From CALZJC01 sp041574955 (GTDB lineage: Bacteria > Acidobacteriota > Thermoanaerobaculia > Multivoradales > JAHEKO01), in NCBI GenBank assembly GCA_041574955.1, contig JBFGNS010000170.1, forward strand, positions 1 to 8,579: a DNA stretch of 8,579 nucleotides, read 5' to 3'. The notes beneath the pieces were generated by a model, which was not told the DNA's origin, did not search any database, and saw nothing but the letters and a program-made list of their open reading frames with translations. Both the position numbers and the translations under genes were made by a program. Of the stretch, positions 1 to 5,606 are shown piece by piece (within the stretch, counting starts at the first letter, position 1; every line of letters begins with the position of its first letter).

Positions 1-230
1 AAGTGGCACCAGCGGACCTCGCCCTCGAGGCGGGCCGCGGTGTGGCTGGTCTCGAGCTCGAAGGAGTGGACCGAGCCCGGCCGGGCCGGGCGGGCGGTCT
101 GGATGCCGAGACCGCTGGGGCCGAGATCCACTAACCGGGCAGAATCGAGCGACCAGCGCAGCTCTACGCCCTGGCTGGCCAGGTAGCGGGGCTCCCGTGG
201 CGGCTTCCGGTGGTTGTCGGACCGGGGCAT
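1..230 (-). CDS. PilZ-domain protein, C-terminus cut by the window edge
   Basis: Reading leftwards from the ATG at 230-228, the frame stays open to the window edge and gives 76 residues. The visible part has an Arg-rich start with R8 and R12 in RxxxR spacing, then VDLGPSGLG at 34-42, then a strand pattern ending EVRWCH at 71-76. This is the fold pattern of PilZ (PF07238), which binds cyclic di-GMP and acts as a cytoplasmic receptor. The second PilZ signature is normally D/N-x-S-x-x-G; here it reads D35-L-G37-P-S-G, with Gly where Ser is usual, so binding may be weak or lost. The same-strand gene at 339-731 is also PilZ, so the two are tandem paralogues about 108 bases apart. A weak GAGAA stands before the ATG. 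A TTG at 254-252 is a possible alternative start. The family call is fairly firm, the signalling role is inferred. Confidence 0.72.
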   Translation of the reverse strand, partial: MPRSDNHRKPPREPRYLASQGVELRWSLDSARLVDLGPSGLGIQTARPARPGSVHSFELETSHTAARLEGEVRWCH

Positions 231-287
231 GTCGTTCTCGGGCCAGGTGGCCAAGTTGCTCGGGCCGGGTAGCTTGCAGGCGATCCC

Positions 288-304
288 GCCGCTTGTCAAG
301 CGGC
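288..304. repeat. Perfect inverted repeat (7-bp stem, 3-base loop) between the two PilZ genes
   Basis: GCCGCTT at 288-294 pairs with AAGCGGC at 298-304 around loop GTC. No T-run follows on either strand, so it is a poor intrinsic terminator. On the minus strand its centre reads CTTGACAAG and so contains TTGACA (299-294), a consensus -35 hexamer about 65 bases before the PilZ start at 230. No good -10 lies at the right spacing. It could be an operator, a -35 element or an mRNA hairpin. Confidence 0.45.
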
Positions 305-338
305 CCCTCGCCCACGCACCAGGCGGCCAGCCTCCGTC

Positions 339-731
339 CTACGCGTGCCCGCCGGGGAGCTCCTTGCGGGCGGCCCGCACCAGCGAGTCGTACTTCGGCG
401 AGCGCCTCAGGCCGAGGCGGATGCCGGCCCGGTAGACCGGCACCACGTCGCCCTTGGCGGTGCGGTAGGTGCGCTGCAGGTTGCACCAGCACACCTGGCC
501 GTCCGCATCGACCCGGTTGCGGCCCTGCTCGAGGGCGAAGATGAGAGTGCCGCCGATCGGCGGGTGCTCGAGGCTCTCGATCGCCAGCCCCGCGCGGCTC
601 AAGTCCACCAGGCTGGCCTGGATCTGACGGCTCCTGAACCCCACGGCCCGCGCCGGATACCGCGCGGCATCACGCCGGTCAGCCGCTCGCCGCCCCGATC
701 GGTACCCGTCGAGTTGCACTTGAACTGTCAT
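339..731 (-). CDS. PilZ-domain protein with complete c-di-GMP motif
   Basis: A 130-residue protein made of little more than one PilZ domain (PF07238), a cytoplasmic receptor fold for cyclic di-GMP that typically controls motility, adhesion or polysaccharide output. R20-D-A-A-R24 gives RxxxR, and D43-L-S45-R-A-G48 gives the complete DxSxxG signature, so binding should be possible. The barrel continues to VYRAGIRLGL at about 99-108, a common closing strand, followed by a short basic tail. There is no signal peptide or membrane segment. The ATG at 731 is preceded by a purine-rich AGGAGGGAGAGG, and a strong sigma70-type promoter lies about 50 bases upstream (783-811). A second PilZ gene follows on the same strand. 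A single-domain PilZ protein must act through an unseen partner. Confidence 0.85.
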   Translation of the reverse strand: MTVQVQLDGYRSGRRAADRRDAARYPARAVGFRSRQIQASLVDLSRAGLAIESLEHPPIGGTLIFALEQGRNRVDADGQVCWCNLQRTYRTAKGDVVPVYRAGIRLGLRRSPKYDSLVRAARKELPGGHA

Positions 732-782
732 CGTGCGGCCACCTCTCCCTCCTGGCCGCGGGTCCCAGAAGTTCCGGCGTTG

Positions 783-811
783 ATTATGGACCTTCGGAGG
801 GTAGCTGTCAA
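783..811 (-). promoter_or_regulatory. Near-consensus sigma70-type promoter for the PilZ gene
   Basis: On the minus strand a perfect TTGACA (-35) at 811-806 is followed by exactly 17 bases and CATAAT (-10, five of six matches) at 788-783. Transcription would start near 776, giving a leader of about 45 bases before the ATG at 731. This is the best promoter in the window. The -35 box overlaps the T-run after the hairpin at 819-837. Confidence 0.72.
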
Positions 812-837
812 AACGCCGCCGCGGGCCTTCGCCGCGG
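810..837 (-). terminator. Candidate intrinsic terminator after the MSCCG gene
   Basis: CCGCGG at 832-837 and 819-824 can form a 6-bp GC-only stem with a 7-base loop. In the minus-strand transcript five bases (CGGCG) separate the stem from a run of four U (813-810). It lies about 40 bases after the stop of the 84-aa gene. The gap before the U-run and the short run weaken the call. Confidence 0.42.
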
Positions 838-875
838 TCTTGCCCTCCCGAGACCCCTCGCCTACCCGCCCCCGG

Positions 876-1130
876 CTACGGACCGGCGGTCTGGCGAAGC
901 TGGGGCAGCCTGGCCAGCGAGAGGGCGTCGCGTGGATCGACCGCCACGCTGGCCCCCGGCCTCGCGAACCGGTAGAGCCGGCCCGTGGCAGGACCCTGGA
1001 CGGTGATCGAAGTCGCCCCCACGTAGCGGAAGAAAGCGTGGGCGTAGCGCCTCTGCGGGCGCGCGCCGACCTGGGCTCGCGGCCCGGCCGTGGCGCGCAT
1101 GCCCGACCTCTGGTTACCACAGCAGGACAT
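876..1130 (-). CDS. Small conserved-type MSCCG protein of unknown function
   Basis: An 84-residue protein that opens MSCCGNQR, has a basic linker to about residue 28, then a compact segment RRYAHAFFRYVG...ITVQGPATGRLYRFARPG...VAVDPRDALSLARLP (27-76) with the alternating pattern of a small beta fold. I do not know a named family. The opening Cys pair (C3, C4) and the overall design look like a conserved small protein, and the vicinal Cys could bind metal or form disulfides, but that is inference. Its ATG shares one base with the TGA of the DUF1360 gene (TGATG), so translation is probably coupled. The GAGGAGGAG that codes for the DUF1360 C-terminus can serve as its ribosome binding site. The same frame is open further upstream, but the overlap and the MSCCG opening favour the start at 1130. 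A candidate terminator follows. Confidence 0.65.
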   Translation of the reverse strand: MSCCGNQRSGMRATAGPRAQVGARPQRRYAHAFFRYVGATSITVQGPATGRLYRFARPGASVAVDPRDALSLARLPQLRQTAGP

Positions 1131-1459
1131 CAGCTCGTCTCCTCCTCGTTGGTCTCGACGAAGCTCGGCAGGGGCGGCTCGGGGGCGCGTTGGGTGGCCC
1201 GCTCGAGGAGGATCGCCGCCGCCGAGATCGCCGGCCAGTGCAGCAGCCTGCCGGGCCAGTCGGAGGCCGCCAGCAGGGCGAACGGCGCCGCGATCCACAG
1301 GCTCAGGCAGTAGAAACAGTCCAGGAGGCGGCCCCAGAACCCGTCGCCCACCGCGCCTCGCAGCTTGACGACCAGGTTCCAGGGACCGTCCTCCTCGACC
1401 AGTAGATGGGTGATCCGCCAGACGCAGAGCGTGAGCACCACCAGGAGGTAGAAGCGCAT
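1130..1459 (-). CDS. DUF1360 family small membrane protein
   Basis: A 109-residue protein matching the DUF1360 pattern (PF07098): a first hydrophobic segment (about 2-20), the RITHLLVEEDGPW motif (15-27), then GRLLDCFYCLSLW with a CxxC pair (C48, C51) leading into a second membrane segment to about 66, and a third hydrophobic stretch AISAAAILLER near 77-87. The tail is acidic and soluble (EEE near the end). The function of DUF1360 is not known. The RxTxLLVEDxxP and CxxC(x)SxW motifs identify the family. The start could be GTG at 1462 or ATG at 1459; I chose ATG, though neither has a strong ribosome binding site. It lies 36 bases after the stop of the 760-aa gene on the same strand and overlaps the next gene by one base, so at least the last two genes form an operon. 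Confidence 0.82.
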   Translation of the reverse strand: MRFYLLVVLTLCVWRITHLLVEEDGPWNLVVKLRGAVGDGFWGRLLDCFYCLSLWIAAPFALLAASDWPGRLLHWPAISAAAILLERATQRAPEPPLPSFVETNEEETS

Positions 1460-1495
1460 CACTCTGCGTCCGGCGGGTTCGGTGTCAGTCCCTCG

Positions 1496-3778
1496 TCAAC
1501 CTCTCGTCAGCCTCGTGGCGACACCACCGAGCGGACCGGGGCCAGGACCCGGACCGGGGCCCGGCGGCACCCTGTCCAGCTCGGGCTCGACGATGAGCGG
1601 CTCGTGCGGCACCGCGATCTGCGGCGGGCAGACGCCCACGCCGAGCGTGAACTTGGAGCGGTTGCGATGCGGGTAGTTCCCGTTGCAGCCGTAGCGGCAG
1701 CCGGAAGACTTGCCGCCGACCACCGTCCGCTTGCGGACCCGGAGCACGAGCTGGTAGCAGCACGGCACCGGGAAGGCGAGGTGCGCCGGCACGGTGAGGG
1801 TGATGTTGCCGCCGCTCCAGTGCGGTGGCAGAGCCCCCTGGGCCGGAGAGACGGCGTCGCCGTAGGTAGGACCGACCTGGATGGCATCCGCGGGGTTGGT
1901 CGGCGCCAGGTTGGCGCCGGCAACGGCGTGGATCAACGAGTGACCGTGGTTGACCCCCCACTCCGCCTCGATGTCGTAGTGCGACAGGTGGGCGTTGGGG
2001 TCGCTGACCACGAAGTCGATCTCGAGGTCGCCGTTGGCGCCGGCCACCGTGCCGCACTCGCCGACCACCACGCCGCCGACCCGAACCTGCTTGATGTGGC
2101 AGTCGGGCTCGAAGGTGCAGACGTGGATCGGGCCGCAGTTGTGGCTCGCCGGATGGCCGACCGCGGTGATCGGCGGCCGGTTGTCGAAGGTCAGCACGAA
2201 GCCGGCGTCCTGCTCGAAGTCGCACAGCGGCAGGACCGTCGGGTTGGTCAGCACGCCACCCACCTCCTGCCACGCCCGCACCTTGAACCGGTAGGTGCCG
2301 TCGGCGAAGCGGGTGGTGTCGAGCGGCAGCAGCAGGTCGCGGTTCTGCGACCAGCGCCAGTCGTCGATGCCGGCGCCCGCGGCGAGGTGCTCGCGGGTCT
2401 CGACCACGCGGTGACCGGCGGGCAGGCCCGGCATGTGCTTGAACTCGAACCACTCGGCCTTCCACAGGCTTCCCGGCACGCCGGTCCACCAGGTGCGACA
2501 GAAGTCGACCTCGGCGCCGTTCGGCAGCGGGTTCAGGGCGTCGTCGAGGATCTCGTAGTAGTCGACGACCACCGCCGGTCCGACCTCGAACTTGCCCACC
2601 CGGTCGATCGGGATGATGCCCGCGAACGGCCGGTCGAGCGTCTTGGCTCCCGCCGGATAGACGCCGTTGCCGGGGTTGAGATAGCCCTCGGGCGTCTCGA
2701 TCGGGTCGGGCGGCACCTGGTTGCCGCCGATCAGGTCGATCTGGTTGCCGCACACCTCGGAGACGACCAGGCACTTGCCGTCGGGGCACGGCTCCTGCTC
2801 GCACGGCGGCGGCAGGCAGCAGGCCTCTTCGTTGGCCTCCAGCGTGACGTCCTGGCTGGTGTCGTAGTTCCAGCGCACGTCACCATAGCCCTCGTCGAGC
2901 ACCACCCGTGTCTCGCCCAGACACTCCTGGGTGGCCTTGAAGATCAGATCCGGATGGCAGTCGCGCCAGGGCGCCCACGGCCACCACGGCCAGATGCGCA
3001 GCCGCTCGAGCTCGACCGAGCGCGGCAGGCGCCGGAGGATCGGCTCACGCAGCTGCTCGAGGGCGGCCGGCTTGCGGGCCAGCGAGCGCGGCGCCGTGAG
3101 CCCCTCGTTCGCCAGCACGTCGGCGAACATCTCGAGGCTCGGCTGGGTGCCGGCGGCGCGCAGCCGCAGCTCGGGGTCGCTCTCGAGCACCGGCTGGACG
3201 AGCTCGGCGATCGACGGATCGATCTGCCAGGTGCGCAGCCGCCACCACCACCACGGCCACCAGCCGCAGCACCAGGTGAACTCGATGGTGAACGAGCCGT
3301 CGTCGGCGGTGGTGGTGCAGCCCAGCTTCTGGGTGCTCTTCCACAGGAACCACCAGTCGACGTCGTAGGCGCAGACCTCGGCCCCCGGCACCGGACAGTC
3401 GTCCGGCCCCACCAGCTTGCCGTGAATGGTGATCTTGCGACACCAGATCAGCCACCATCGCCAGTAGTAGGGGCGGATGATGATCGGCCTCGCGGTCAGC
3501 GACTCGTCGGTCGCCAGCGTCTTGACCGAGAGCTCGGCGCTCAGGGTCTGCAGGCCCGGCAGGTCCTGGTCGGCGACCTCGGCCGGGCCGACCACCGCGC
3601 GCAGCGAGCGCGGCGCCTCTTCGAGCTCGAAGGTCGCGTTCGCCTTGCCGGTGCGGCCGAGGCTGACCGTCTTGGCCTCCAACACCTCGTTGCCCGAAAC
3701 CAGCGCGACCTTGACTTTCCCCCCACGCGCCTCCTTGATCTCGGAAGCGTCCAGGGGGATCTCCAGCTTGTACGGCAT
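1496..3778 (-). CDS. 760-aa Trp- and Cys-rich protein with transthyretin/carboxypeptidase-regulatory-like domain
   Basis: A large orphan with no enzyme motif that I recognise. Residues 1-90 form a beta-rich N-terminal part starting MPYKLEIPLD, with no signal peptide. Residues about 116-167 resemble a carboxypeptidase-regulatory/transthyretin-like fold (ITIHGKLVG...VPGAEVCAYD...TTADDGSFTIEF). Three Trp clusters surround it: 106-112, 173-184 (GWWPWWWW) and 263-271 (WPWWPWAPW). A Cys cluster lies at 320-336. The C-terminal half (about 380-720) is beta-rich with Ig/Fn3-like strands such as DGTYRFKVRAW (493-503), and the tail has a Pro-Gly repeat (739-749). I count 25 Cys. The start at 3778 is set by AGGAGGG seven bases upstream; the in-frame ATG at 3889 lacks such a site and adds a Pro/Arg-rich run. 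The composition suggests a surface or carbohydrate-binding structural protein, but the route out of the cell is unclear. The gene is certain, the function unknown. Confidence 0.8.
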   Translation of the reverse strand: MPYKLEIPLDASEIKEARGGKVKVALVSGNEVLEAKTVSLGRTGKANATFELEEAPRSLRAVVGPAEVADQDLPGLQTLSAELSVKTLATDESLTARPIIIRPYYWRWWLIWCRKITIHGKLVGPDDCPVPGAEVCAYDVDWWFLWKSTQKLGCTTTADDGSFTIEFTWCCGWWPWWWWRLRTWQIDPSIAELVQPVLESDPELRLRAAGTQPSLEMFADVLANEGLTAPRSLARKPAALEQLREPILRRLPRSVELERLRIWPWWPWAPWRDCHPDLIFKATQECLGETRVVLDEGYGDVRWNYDTSQDVTLEANEEACCLPPPCEQEPCPDGKCLVVSEVCGNQIDLIGGNQVPPDPIETPEGYLNPGNGVYPAGAKTLDRPFAGIIPIDRVGKFEVGPAVVVDYYEILDDALNPLPNGAEVDFCRTWWTGVPGSLWKAEWFEFKHMPGLPAGHRVVETREHLAAGAGIDDWRWSQNRDLLLPLDTTRFADGTYRFKVRAWQEVGGVLTNPTVLPLCDFEQDAGFVLTFDNRPPITAVGHPASHNCGPIHVCTFEPDCHIKQVRVGGVVVGECGTVAGANGDLEIDFVVSDPNAHLSHYDIEAEWGVNHGHSLIHAVAGANLAPTNPADAIQVGPTYGDAVSPAQGALPPHWSGGNITLTVPAHLAFPVPCCYQLVLRVRKRTVVGGKSSGCRYGCNGNYPHRNRSKFTLGVGVCPPQIAVPHEPLIVEPELDRVPPGPGPGPGPGPLGGVATRLTRG
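1531..1566 (-). repeat. 18-bp direct repeat encoding a Pro-Gly tail
   Basis: GGACCGGGGCC occurs at 1533-1543 and 1551-1561, a period of 18 bases or six codons. It encodes the alternating Pro-Gly run near residues 739-749 of the 760-aa protein. The in-frame period means that copy number could change without frameshift. Confidence 0.55.
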
Positions 3779-3785
3779 GCTGTTG

Positions 3786-3792
3786 CCCTCCT
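3786..3792 (-). promoter_or_regulatory. Ribosome binding site that sets the start of the 760-aa gene
   Basis: On the minus strand AGGAGGG is followed by seven bases (CAACAGC) and the ATG at 3778-3776. This near-ideal spacing decides between that start and the in-frame ATG at 3889, which has no comparable site. Confidence 0.8.
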
Positions 3793-3808
3793 CTCCCTTT
3801 GGAGCCCC

Positions 3809-3829
3809 CGGCCGGCGGGAGGCCGGCCG
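3809..3829. repeat. GC-only inverted repeat upstream of the 760-aa gene
   Basis: CGGCCGGC at 3809-3816 and GCCGGCCG at 3822-3829 can form an 8-bp stem with loop GGGAG. It lies 31-51 bases before the minus-strand ATG, just upstream of its ribosome binding site. It may be a leader hairpin that affects translation or mRNA stability, or a protein site. No T-run is present. Confidence 0.4.
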
Positions 3830-3922
3830 CGGCCCGTGATTCGCCTTGTCAAGAGGATGGGCGCTCGCGGCAGCGGGTTCGTTACACACGGCCCCGCCGC
3901 ACCCGCCCGCCGCCCCTGCTCC

Positions 3923-3928
3923 TATAAT
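3923..3928 (+). promoter_or_regulatory. Consensus -10 box (TATAAT) for the nuclease gene
   Basis: A perfect TATAAT lies 29 bases before the nuclease ATG, in a stretch that is otherwise almost all G and C. Transcription would start near 3935, leaving a leader of about 23 bases that includes the AAAGGAG ribosome binding site (3945-3951). No recognisable -35 hexamer lies 16-18 bases upstream, and no TG extension is present, so an activator may be needed. Confidence 0.5.
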
Positions 3929-3957
3929 CGGCGCCGGAACGGCGAAAGGAGAACGGC

Positions 3958-5007
3958 ATGAGAGGCGCTCTCGGCGGGAGTGGAACCGGCGGCAGTGGGA
4001 CCGGCGGCAGAAGGTGGCGAGCGGGAAGTTCGCTGGCGGCGGCCGTGCTGCTTGCGGTGGGCGTGTGGGTGCTCGCCCCGCGGCCGGCCAGCGGTTGGGG
4101 GCAGACCGGCCACCGGGTGGTCGGCGAGCTGGCCGAGCGCCACCTGTCGCCGCCGGCGCGGCGGGCGGTGCGCGAGCTGCTCGACGGCCACTCGCTGGCG
4201 CGCGCCTCCACCTGGCCCGACGAGATCCGCGCCTTCCCGCGCTGGAGCTGCACCTCGCCGTACCACTATGTGACGATCCCGCCCGGCGAGTCGTATCCGG
4301 GGCAGGGCCTGCCCGAGGGCGACGCCATCGACGCCCTGACCTTCTTTGTCGATCTGCTGCGCGAGCCGGCCACTCCGCGCGAGCAGCGGCAGACCGCGCT
4401 GCGCTTCGTCGTCCACCTGCTCGGCGACCTCCACCAGCCGCTCCACACCGGGCTGGGCTGCGACCGAGGCGGCAACGACATCAGCGCCGACTACTTCGGC
4501 GAGACCCGCAAGCTGCACTCGGTGTGGGACAGCGGCATGGTGGACTCCGAGAAGCTGAGCTTCACGGAGTTCGTCGAGTTCCTGGATCTCGCCTCACCCC
4601 AGCGGATCCGTGAGCTCCAGGCCTCGAGCCCGCTCGACTGGGCGGAAGAGGCCCAGGCGCTGCTGCCCCAGGTCTACACCTGCTACGTCAAGGGCGACCG
4701 GTGCCCGTGCTTCTGCGGCGACGGCTGCCGGGACGGCACCTCGGTCTTCGGCGGCTGCCGTGCCGCCGAGTGCGAGTGGATCGCCGCCGGTCCCGTCGTC
4801 CTCGGCTACCAGTACCAGGCGCACAACCTGCCCGTGGTCCACGACCAGCTGCTCAAGGGCGGGATCCGGCTGGCCGGCCTGCTCGAGTGGGTGTTCACCA
4901 ACCGGCAGGCGCCGGCGGCGTGGGAGGAGCTGGCGAGCGCCATGCGCGAACTGGCGGAGTCCGACCGCGCGGCGATGGCAAGCTGCGTCGCCACTGGTAC
5001 CCACTGA
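3958..5007 (+). CDS. Secreted S1/P1-type zinc nuclease with a Cys-rich insertion
   Basis: A 349-residue member of the S1/P1 nuclease family (PF02265), which cleaves single-stranded DNA and RNA through a three-zinc centre. An Arg-containing n-region and hydrophobic core (about 25-40) end at PRPASG, and cleavage there leaves W47 as the mature N-terminus, itself a zinc ligand in the family. The other ligands follow in P1 order: H52, D88 (WPDEIR), H103, H153, D157, H163 (HLLGDLHQPLH), H187 and D191 (HSVWD). Spacings from H153 onward equal those of P1. Catalytic competence is therefore likely, in the periplasm or outside. Residues 241-273 hold seven Cys (CPCFCGDGC core), absent from standard family members as I know them. 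The first 19 residues are a Gly/Ser/Thr repeat before the hydrophobic core, unusually long; AAAGGAG six bases before the ATG nonetheless supports this start. It is divergent from the 760-aa gene and convergent with the cytochrome gene. Confidence 0.92.
   Translation: MRGALGGSGTGGSGTGGRRWRAGSSLAAAVLLAVGVWVLAPRPASGWGQTGHRVVGELAERHLSPPARRAVRELLDGHSLARASTWPDEIRAFPRWSCTSPYHYVTIPPGESYPGQGLPEGDAIDALTFFVDLLREPATPREQRQTALRFVVHLLGDLHQPLHTGLGCDRGGNDISADYFGETRKLHSVWDSGMVDSEKLSFTEFVEFLDLASPQRIRELQASSPLDWAEEAQALLPQVYTCYVKGDRCPCFCGDGCRDGTSVFGGCRAAECEWIAAGPVVLGYQYQAHNLPVVHDQLLKGGIRLAGLLEWVFTNRQAPAAWEELASAMRELAESDRAAMASCVATGTH
3973..4010 (+). repeat. 15-bp tandem repeat encoding a Gly/Ser/Thr run
   Basis: Two imperfect 15-base copies (3973-3987 and 3988-4002) and a partial third encode GGSGT-type pentads at residues 6-17 of the nuclease precursor. 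The period is in frame. It lengthens the region before the signal-peptide core. Confidence 0.6.
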
Positions 5008-5034
5008 CTGGTACCCACCGACTGGCACCCACTA
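4993..5034 (+). repeat. 14-bp tandem repeat, three copies, across the nuclease stop codon
   Basis: ACTGGTACCCACTG (4993-5006), ACTGGTACCCACCG (5007-5020) and ACTGGCACCCACTA (5021-5034) follow one another with one to three changes. The nuclease stop TGA (5005-5007) spans the junction of copies one and two. The 14-base period is out of frame, so a gain or loss ahead of the stop would change the C-terminus. Confidence 0.85.
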
Positions 5035-5066
5035 GCTGGCAGCCTCGGCCGCTACTCGAGGGGTTG

Positions 5067-5110
5067 GGGGGCCTGGGAGCAGCCCCCTCACCGCGGCCGT
5101 CGGCGGCCGC
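5067..5110. terminator. Two GC-rich hairpins between convergent genes
   Basis: GGGGGC (5067-5072) pairs with GCCCCC (5082-5087), and GCGGCCG (5093-5099) with CGGCCGC (5104-5110) around loop TCGG. They lie 60 bases after the nuclease stop and 35 bases after the cytochrome stop. No T-run follows on either strand, so a two-way terminator is plausible but not shown. Confidence 0.33.
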
Positions 5111-5144
5111 CCGCCGGCGACTCCCCTCGCGCTGACACCCCCAC

Positions 5145-5591
5145 TCAGCCGGCCGGCGGAGCGGGTTTGTCGTCCAGCCAGCGCAGCACGTCGACCAGGC
5201 CGGTGATGCGCTCCGAGGCCGGTGCCGCGCCGGGCTCGTCGCCGGCGGCCAGCACCTCGCCCCAGATCGGCATCTCGCGCCGTCCGTGCGCCTTGACCTC
5301 CTCGCGGCCGTCCACCACCCGCATGGCACGCTCGGCCGGGAACATTCCGTCGTGGCGCTCGCTGAGCTGGGTCAGGTCGGGGGGCGGGACCTTGAGCCAC
5401 TTGGCTACCGAGCCGTCACCGCGGCCCTCCTTGCCGTGGCACGACTGGCAGTAGCGCTGGTAGTCGGCCAGCGCGGCGTTGAACCGCTGCCAGCTCTCCT
5501 GCGACTCCTGCTCGGGTTGGGTCGCCACCGTCCAGGTGGGCAGCGCCAGCAGGGCGACGGCGGCCAGCACCGTGATCGTGGTCTTGAGCAT
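5145..5591 (-). CDS. Secreted single-heme cytochrome c
   Basis: A 148-residue class-I type cytochrome c, a periplasmic electron carrier or the electron-transfer subunit of an unseen oxidoreductase. A signal peptide covers about residues 1-24 (MLKTTITVLAAVALLALPTW). The heme attachment motif C48-Q-S-C51-H52 sits in DYQRYCQSCHGKEGRGDG, typical of the CBB3/cytochrome_C group. M107 in REMPIWG is the likely distal ligand. The C-terminal helix ITGLVDVLRWLDD (129-141) packs on the N-terminal helix in this family. The start at 5591 is set by AAGGAGG eight bases upstream; the in-frame ATG at 5723 would add an Arg/Pro-rich run in front of the signal peptide. It converges on the nuclease and diverges from the DUF2235 gene, with no oxidase or dehydrogenase partner nearby, so its redox partner cannot be named. 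Confidence 0.92.
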   Translation of the reverse strand: MLKTTITVLAAVALLALPTWTVATQPEQESQESWQRFNAALADYQRYCQSCHGKEGRGDGSVAKWLKVPPPDLTQLSERHDGMFPAERAMRVVDGREEVKAHGRREMPIWGEVLAAGDEPGAAPASERITGLVDVLRWLDDKPAPPAG

Positions 5592-5599
5592 CTCGACCG

Positions 5600-5606
5600 C
5601 CTCCTT
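5600..5606 (-). promoter_or_regulatory. Ribosome binding site that sets the cytochrome c start
   Basis: Minus-strand AAGGAGG is followed by eight bases and the ATG at 5591-5589, which opens directly into a standard signal peptide. This rules against the longer in-frame start at 5723. Confidence 0.8.

Noticed and set aside
345..1313. A 322-codon plus-strand frame crossing the PilZ, MSCCG and DUF1360 genes
   Set aside because: It spans three opposite-strand genes and their promoter, with no motif.
3847..3852. TTGACA on the minus strand as a normal sigma70 -35 for the 760-aa gene
   Set aside because: The sequence 16-18 bases on is all G and C, with no resemblance to TATAAT; kept only as part of the palindrome finding.
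1406..3961. An 851-codon open frame on the plus strand opposite the 760-aa and DUF1360 genes
   Set aside because: It is rich in Arg, Ala, Asp and Val in a pattern expected from the reverse of GC-rich codons, shows no domain, and lies over genes with clear motifs and ribosome binding sites.
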